From contig CALZHX010000004.1 in the NCBI GenBank assembly GCA_945787435.1, positions 1-11,207 of the forward strand: a stretch of DNA of 11,207 nt. Reading direction: 5' to 3'. Position numbers and translations under genes: made by a program. Shown in pieces: positions 7,218 through 11,207 of the stretch (the stretch's first letter is position 1; each line of letters opens with the position of its first letter). Source of the stretch: an uncultured Woeseiaceae bacterium. Lineage in GTDB: Bacteria; Pseudomonadota; Gammaproteobacteria; Steroidobacterales; Woeseiaceae. The notes beneath the pieces were generated by a model. That model did not search any database, was not told the DNA's origin, and saw nothing but the letters and a program-made list of their open reading frames with translations.

Positions 7218-8633
7218 ATGCTGAAAATGCAGCAGAACCTGAGCAAGACGTTTCTCGCCATGCTCGCCCTGCCCGCCACGGCGCTGGGGTTCGCACTGTC
7301 CGTGCAGATTTCTGCACTCACCTGGATACTGACAACCCAGTATGGCCTCGCAATACATGACATCGGCCTCGTCTGGGCCGCCGGCCCGATAGCAGGCATC
7401 TTCGGACAGGTCATCATCGGCGCCCTCAGCGACCGGGTCTGGCTGTGGAACGGCCGCCGGCGTCCATTCATGCTCATCGGTGGCACTATCGCCGCGCTGA
7501 TGCTGCTGGCACTGCCCAATATCGACGTCATATCATCGGCGATGGGCTTCGAGAGCATCGTCGGCGTCGCGCTCGTCGTCGTTCTGTCACTCGATTTCGC
7601 CATCAACGTCGGCTTCAACCCCACGCGTTCGATCATCGCTGACGTCACACCGGAAGGCGTTGACAGGACCCGCGGCTACACCTGGATGCAAACCGTGTCC
7701 GGCACCTTCGGTGTCGGCGCCTACGCGATCGGTGCGATCTGGGGCAACTACGTCCTCATCTACGTCAGTGTGATCCTGGTGTTGTTGTTCTCGATTATCC
7801 CGCCTCTCTTTATCGAAGAGCCGCGGACGCTCGAGAGCCCTGAGGAAGCGCAGTCAGCCGGCAGGACTTCATTGCCAGGCGTGCTGAACAACATCCAGCC
7901 ACTTTGGGGATTCCTGGCCTACGATATCTACGCAATGTCGTTGCGTATCGCCGGCGTAGAGCACGACCATTGGTACGCCGAGATTTTGTGCGGCATCCTG
8001 ACTATCGTCCTGGTTGTGAAGGCGCTGCTCGCCAGGGAGCAAAGCAGCGATGCAGCGGCCAACCACCTCGTTGGCTTTCGCCAGGTCCTGGCTGCGCACT
8101 CCTTTAGCTGGATCGGCATCCACACGACGTTTGTATTCCTGTTCGTGTATCTCAACAGCATCATGTCTGGCGTTGACGACATCCAGATCGGCAAGATCAC
8201 CTCAATGGCGTTCCTGATTCTCAATGCCGTGGGCGCTGCCCTGCCCGTACTGGTACTGGAGCCGATGACTGAGAAAATCGGTCGTGTTCGCACGCACACT
8301 GCATGCCTGGCGATAATGGCGGCAGGCTATGTTGCCCTGTACTTTTTCGGCGCGACGACCATGGGGCTGTACGTGCTCATGGCAGTCGTCGGCGTCGGCT
8401 GGGCGTCGATCATCAGCCTGCCGTTTGCGATCATTTCGCAAAAGGCGGACAAAGCTGAAATGGGCTTGTTCATGGGCTTGTTCAATTTATCGGTGGTACT
8501 GCCACAGCTTGTCGTAAGCCTGGGTATCAGCCTCGCGGCCAGCCGCGCAGATGATTTACGGATCATCTTCGTGATCTCCGCAATTGCGCTAACGTTGTCA
8601 GCATTGTCCTGGACGAGAGTCCGTGAAGATTAG
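7218..8633 (+). CDS. MFS sugar transporter, probable maltoside/glucoside:H+ symporter
   Basis: A 471-residue integral inner-membrane protein expected to take up glucose, maltose or short maltodextrins with protons. The signature GALSDR (68-73) followed by a GRRRPF stretch (79-84) between TM2 and TM3 is typical of the MFS branch of bacterial sugar transporters related to SLC45/sucrose-type carriers. I count twelve clear hydrophobic helices, six before about residue 200 and six after about residue 290, with a long central region between. That region holds an additional hydrophobic stretch at about 254-272. The gene starts 4 bases after the fusion-enzyme stop and its last 11 bases overlap the start of the alpha-amylase gene, so it belongs to the same operon. 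Its place directly after exported alpha-glucan enzymes is the main argument for the substrate. Family confidence is high; substrate confidence is moderate. Confidence 0.88.
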   Translation: MLKMQQNLSKTFLAMLALPATALGFALSVQISALTWILTTQYGLAIHDIGLVWAAGPIAGIFGQVIIGALSDRVWLWNGRRRPFMLIGGTIAALMLLALPNIDVISSAMGFESIVGVALVVVLSLDFAINVGFNPTRSIIADVTPEGVDRTRGYTWMQTVSGTFGVGAYAIGAIWGNYVLIYVSVILVLLFSIIPPLFIEEPRTLESPEEAQSAGRTSLPGVLNNIQPLWGFLAYDIYAMSLRIAGVEHDHWYAEILCGILTIVLVVKALLAREQSSDAAANHLVGFRQVLAAHSFSWIGIHTTFVFLFVYLNSIMSGVDDIQIGKITSMAFLILNAVGAALPVLVLEPMTEKIGRVRTHTACLAIMAAGYVALYFFGATTMGLYVLMAVVGVGWASIISLPFAIISQKADKAEMGLFMGLFNLSVVLPQLVVSLGISLAASRADDLRIIFVISAIALTLSALSWTRVRED

Positions 8634-10017
8634 AGCACTGGCAATCCCGGCTGCGGTGGTGCTTGCGGCCTGCGGCGCCGGAGAAACTCCGGCACCGGAA
8701 ACCGCGGCAACCAGTCCAATTGCGTTCGTACAACTGTTCGAGTGGCGATGGGATGACATCGCGCGCGAATGCGAAGGTATCCTTGGCGAGGCCGGCTACA
8801 CGGCCGTGCAGGTATCGCCACCCAACGAGCACATCGAGGGCCCGGCATGGTGGACGCGCTACCAGCCCGTCAGCTACAAGATAGAAAGCCGCGGCGGTAC
8901 ACGCGAGGAGTTCGCCAGCATGGTGGCGCGCTGTGAGGCCGCCGGCGTCGACATCTATGCTGACGCTGTGATCAATCACATGTCCGGCTTTCCCGAGGGT
9001 GTTGGCGTCGCGGGCTCACCGTTCGCCGAGTACGACTATCCTGCGGTTCCCTACGACGCCGATGACTTCCACCAGTGTGGTCGCAACGAAACCGACAAGA
9101 TCGTTGACTACCAGGACCTTTGGGAAGTCCAGAATTGCCAGCTCGGCACGTTAGACGATCTCGACACCAGCAAGCCTGAAGTGCAGACCACGATTGCGGC
9201 ATACCTCAACGATCTGCTAAGTCTCGGTGTCGCCGGTTTTCGCATGGACGCCGTCAAGCACATCGACCACGACGAACTGCACGCGATCATGCGGCAGGTC
9301 GATGGTGAGCCGTTCATTTACCAGGAAGTCATCGACCATGGTGGCGAGCCGATCAGCGCAGAAGACTATGTGCGCGACGGCCGCGTAACAGAGTTCAAAT
9401 ACCCGAAGGCCATTCTCGACGCTTTCGAGCAGGGTAACCTCGGCGTGTTGGCCGACTTCTGGACCGCGCCCGGCTGGTTACCCTTTGACGATGCAGTCGT
9501 GTTCGTCGATAACCATGATATCCAGCGCGGCCACGCTTTCGGCGATGAGGTCGTCAACTACAAGGATGGCAGGCGCTACGAACTTGCGGTCGCGTTCATG
9601 CTCGCCCATCCCTATGGCTACCCGCTCGTCATGTCGAGCTACGCATTTGAAAATGACCAACAGGGCCCACCGGACATCTCGCCGCATGCTGCGGGTGGCT
9701 GCGGTGAATCGTGGATCTGCGAACATCGACGTGATTCAACGACTGCGATGGTCGGTTTCCGCAAGGCAACAGCGGGAACGAAGCTGGTCCAATGGGACAT
9801 CACCAATGACGCGATCATCTCATTCGGTCGCGGCGACAGAGGCCACATTCTTATCAACACTGGCGAACAGGCGGCGGATGTCATGGTCGATACCGACCTA
9901 CCGTCGGGTGACTTCACCGACATCGTTGGCGCACGTCCGATTGCGGTGAAAGATGGCGTCATTAGAACAACACTTGGGCCACTAAGCGTTGTCGCTATCC
10001 TGGCACACGGGAAATGA
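8623..10017 (+). CDS. GH13 alpha-amylase of the animal/Pseudoalteromonas type, lipoprotein
   Basis: A 464-residue endo-acting alpha-amylase. It starts at a GTG inside the transporter gene. The start is supported by a short lipoprotein signal peptide ending in LAAC, with lipidation at C17; Gly at +2 (no Asp) predicts outer-membrane sorting. The mature protein closely resembles the cold-adapted amylase AHA of Pseudoalteromonas haloplanktis: FVQLFEW, QVSPPNEHI and WWTRYQPVSY are near identical. The GH13 motifs are D114/N118/H119 (DAVINH), R207 and nucleophile D209 (GFRMDAVKH), acid/base E235 (YQEVIDHGG) and N297/H298/D299 (VDNHDIQRGH). Cysteine pairs C50-C104, C152-C172 and C360-C366 fit the family's conserved disulfides. 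Two chloride ligands (R207, N297) are kept, but the third (AHA K300, pig R337) is L335 in PYGYPLVMSSY. It probably cuts polymeric alpha-glucan at the cell surface or the periplasmic face of the outer membrane. It overlaps the genes on both sides. Confidence 0.95.
   Translation: MKIRALAIPAAVVLAACGAGETPAPETAATSPIAFVQLFEWRWDDIARECEGILGEAGYTAVQVSPPNEHIEGPAWWTRYQPVSYKIESRGGTREEFASMVARCEAAGVDIYADAVINHMSGFPEGVGVAGSPFAEYDYPAVPYDADDFHQCGRNETDKIVDYQDLWEVQNCQLGTLDDLDTSKPEVQTTIAAYLNDLLSLGVAGFRMDAVKHIDHDELHAIMRQVDGEPFIYQEVIDHGGEPISAEDYVRDGRVTEFKYPKAILDAFEQGNLGVLADFWTAPGWLPFDDAVVFVDNHDIQRGHAFGDEVVNYKDGRRYELAVAFMLAHPYGYPLVMSSYAFENDQQGPPDISPHAAGGCGESWICEHRRDSTTAMVGFRKATAGTKLVQWDITNDAIISFGRGDRGHILINTGEQAADVMVDTDLPSGDFTDIVGARPIAVKDGVIRTTLGPLSVVAILAHGK
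8677..8693 (+). other. Perfect hairpin just inside the amylase gene
   Basis: GCCGGAG-AAA-CTCCGGC is a perfect 7-bp GC-rich stem with a 3-base loop. It encodes residues 19-24 of the amylase, just after the lipidated cysteine. No U tract follows, so it is not a classical terminator. It could affect mRNA stability or translation at this junction, or it may be a by-product of GC-rich codons in the linker. Confidence 0.35.
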
Positions 10018-10880
10018 GTTCCATTCGGCCATCGCGCCTTGCCTACGGCTGCATGCGCATCGAGGGCGACGCCGGTAAACGGGCCGTGCGTACCGCAGTC
10101 GACGCCGGCTACACGCTGTTCGATCACGCCGATATTTACGGTGGTGGCACTTGCGAAACCCTGTTCGGTGAGGTGCTGCGCGAGTCACCGGGGTTGCGCG
10201 AAAAGATACTGCTCCAAAGCAAGTGCGCCGTTCGTTTCGCAGACGATAGCTCGCCTGCGCGCTACGATTCTTCTCGTGAGCACATCATTGGTAGTGTCAA
10301 CGCATCGCTGGCACGTCTCGGCGTCGAGCAGCTTGACCTTTTCCTGATACACCGGCCGGACTACCTGATGCAGGCAGACGAAGTGGCCGGGGCCGTCGCG
10401 GAATTGAAGTCATCCGGCAAGATTGCGCACTTTGGCGTTAGCAATTTCTCTGTCTCTCAAATTGAGTTGCTGCAATCTGCGTCTGATGAACCCGTCGTCG
10501 TGAACCAGGTCGAGATCAACGTTCACAACATCGATGCGCTCAAAAACGGCGTGCTCGACCAGTGCCAGCGCCTCGGCATCACGCCGCAGGCCTGGTGCCC
10601 TGTTGCCGGAGTTGCCTACCCGGCCTGGGGAAATACCTTCTCGGATGAGGACACTGCCCGGATTCGCGCGGAACTGGCAATACAGTCGGAGAAGTACAAC
10701 ACCGAAGACTGGCTCATCGCCCTGGCCTGGCTACTGATACATCCCGCCGGTATTTCACCGCTAGTCGGTTCCACGACCCCTGAGCGAATCACTGCAGCAA
10801 CGACTGCGCTCAATATCGACTACAGCCGCGAGGACTGGTACCGCCTGCTCGAAGCCCGCAACGGGCAATCAGTTCCCTAG
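10014..10880 (+). CDS. Aldo/keto reductase, YdhF-like
   Basis: A 288-residue cytoplasmic NAD(P)H-dependent oxidoreductase of the aldo/keto reductase superfamily that reduces an aldehyde or ketone; its substrate is unknown. The catalytic tetrad is visible: D37 and Y42 in FDHADIYGGG, K70 in LQSKCAV and H113 in FLIHRPD. HFGVSNFS and VNQVEINVH are typical barrel-strand motifs, and PLVGSTTPERI near the C-terminus fits the cofactor-binding loop. The HRPDYLMQADEV stretch and overall length resemble E. coli YdhF (298 residues). There is no signal peptide. The ATG overlaps the amylase stop by 4 bases (ATGA), so translation is probably coupled and the gene is the last of the alpha-glucan operon. A reductase is not a standard member of starch-use operons. 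It may act on a sugar released by the pathway (for example a keto or anhydro sugar) or be a general carbonyl-detoxifying enzyme. Confidence 0.92.
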   Translation: MSSIRPSRLAYGCMRIEGDAGKRAVRTAVDAGYTLFDHADIYGGGTCETLFGEVLRESPGLREKILLQSKCAVRFADDSSPARYDSSREHIIGSVNASLARLGVEQLDLFLIHRPDYLMQADEVAGAVAELKSSGKIAHFGVSNFSVSQIELLQSASDEPVVVNQVEINVHNIDALKNGVLDQCQRLGITPQAWCPVAGVAYPAWGNTFSDEDTARIRAELAIQSEKYNTEDWLIALAWLLIHPAGISPLVGSTTPERITAATTALNIDYSREDWYRLLEARNGQSVP

Positions 10881-11207
10881 CATAGCCAGTTGTTCCTGGT
10901 GCGGTTTGAAATTGAGCGCGCAGCCTTCGCGGAATCTCGCAATGTCTTGCAGGTCGTACTTGTGGGCCAGTTCATTGCCGGGACGGACCTGCTCACCGGT
11001 CGGGTAAATACCCTTGCCCGCGAGCAGGCAGTTCCATGAGACGTTCGGAAAATACGCGTCAAGATTCTGGCGCTCGAGTTCGTCCGTGATGTTGTCACCC
11101 TTCATCCACGCCGTCAGAAGTTCGTGCAATGAGCGCGAGATCTTGTCGTTGCTGCCACAGTCTCGCCAGTACTCCGTGTCTGTGCGCGTGCTGATGCGAT
11201 AGTGGCA
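10869..11207 (-). CDS. Tryptophan-halogenase family protein, C-terminal part (partial)
   Basis: Only the last 112 codons are in the window; the frame is open to the right edge, so the start lies outside. The reading HYRISTRTDTEYWRD near the edge, followed by NAYF-like LDAYFPNVSWNCLLAGKGIYP and HQEQL near the end, fits the C-terminal part of FAD-dependent halogenases of the tryptophan-halogenase family (PF04820), where H-Y-x(n)-R-x-D-T-x-[FY]-W-R is characteristic. The FAD-binding GxGxxG motif and the catalytic lysine would be upstream and cannot be seen. Genes of this family are often found next to TonB-dependent receptors in carbohydrate loci of gammaproteobacteria and caulobacters, where their substrate is mostly unknown, so a receptor may lie beyond the edge. 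The gene is convergent with the reductase, and the two ends overlap by 12 bases. Confidence 0.82.
   Translation of the reverse strand, partial: CHYRISTRTDTEYWRDCGSNDKISRSLHELLTAWMKGDNITDELERQNLDAYFPNVSWNCLLAGKGIYPTGEQVRPGNELAHKYDLQDIARFREGCALNFKPHQEQLAMLGN

Noticed and set aside
6917..7648. Minus-strand open frame (about 243 codons) across the fusion-enzyme/transporter junction
   Set aside because: It is antisense to the esterase module and the first transporter helices, with a low-complexity translation and no family match.
10860..10900. Bidirectional terminator between the reductase and halogenase genes
   Set aside because: The genes overlap, and no stem-loop with a U tract is visible on either strand here.

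Overview
The window looks like an alpha-glucan (starch, glycogen or maltodextrin) utilisation locus of a GC-rich, Gram-negative, probably marine or environmental gammaproteobacterium. The reasons are a SusB-type GH97 enzyme, a GH31 enzyme with the motif style of Cellvibrio Agd31B, an alpha-amylase very like the Pseudoalteromonas 'animal-type' enzyme but carried as a lipoprotein, a proton-coupled sugar transporter of the MFS, and the tail of a tryptophan-halogenase-family gene of the sort often found beside TonB-dependent receptors in proteobacterial carbohydrate loci. The exact lineage cannot be read from the window.

Layout. Minus strand: a GH97 alpha-glucosidase (27-2090). A 74-base divergent control region (2091-2164) holds a LacI/GalR-family-like palindromic operator. 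Plus strand: four tightly packed genes that look like one operon. They are a giant exported GH31-GH13-esterase fusion (2165-7213), an MFS sugar transporter (7218-8633), an outer-membrane-lipoprotein GH13 alpha-amylase (8623-10017) and an aldo/keto reductase (10014-10880). The spacings are +4, -11 and -4 bases, which suggests translational coupling. A flavin-dependent halogenase-family gene runs in from the right edge on the minus strand (10869-11207, C-terminal part only) and overlaps the end of the reductase gene tail to tail. No RNA genes, IS elements or CRISPR arrays were seen, and no stretch over 300 bases lacks a gene.

Likely working model (inference). The lipid-anchored amylase cuts long alpha-glucans at the outer membrane. 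An outer-membrane receptor, probably outside the window, brings oligosaccharides into the periplasm. There the fusion protein (GH31 glucosidase/transglucosylase, GH13 enzyme and an alpha/beta-hydrolase esterase) and the GH97 enzyme remodel them to glucose or short maltosides, which the MFS transporter takes into the cell. The role of the reductase is unclear.

The main points of interest are the three-enzyme fusion with every catalytic residue apparently intact and almost no linker sequence, a Leu in place of the basic third chloride ligand in the animal-type amylase (predicting loss of chloride dependence), and the divergent operator.
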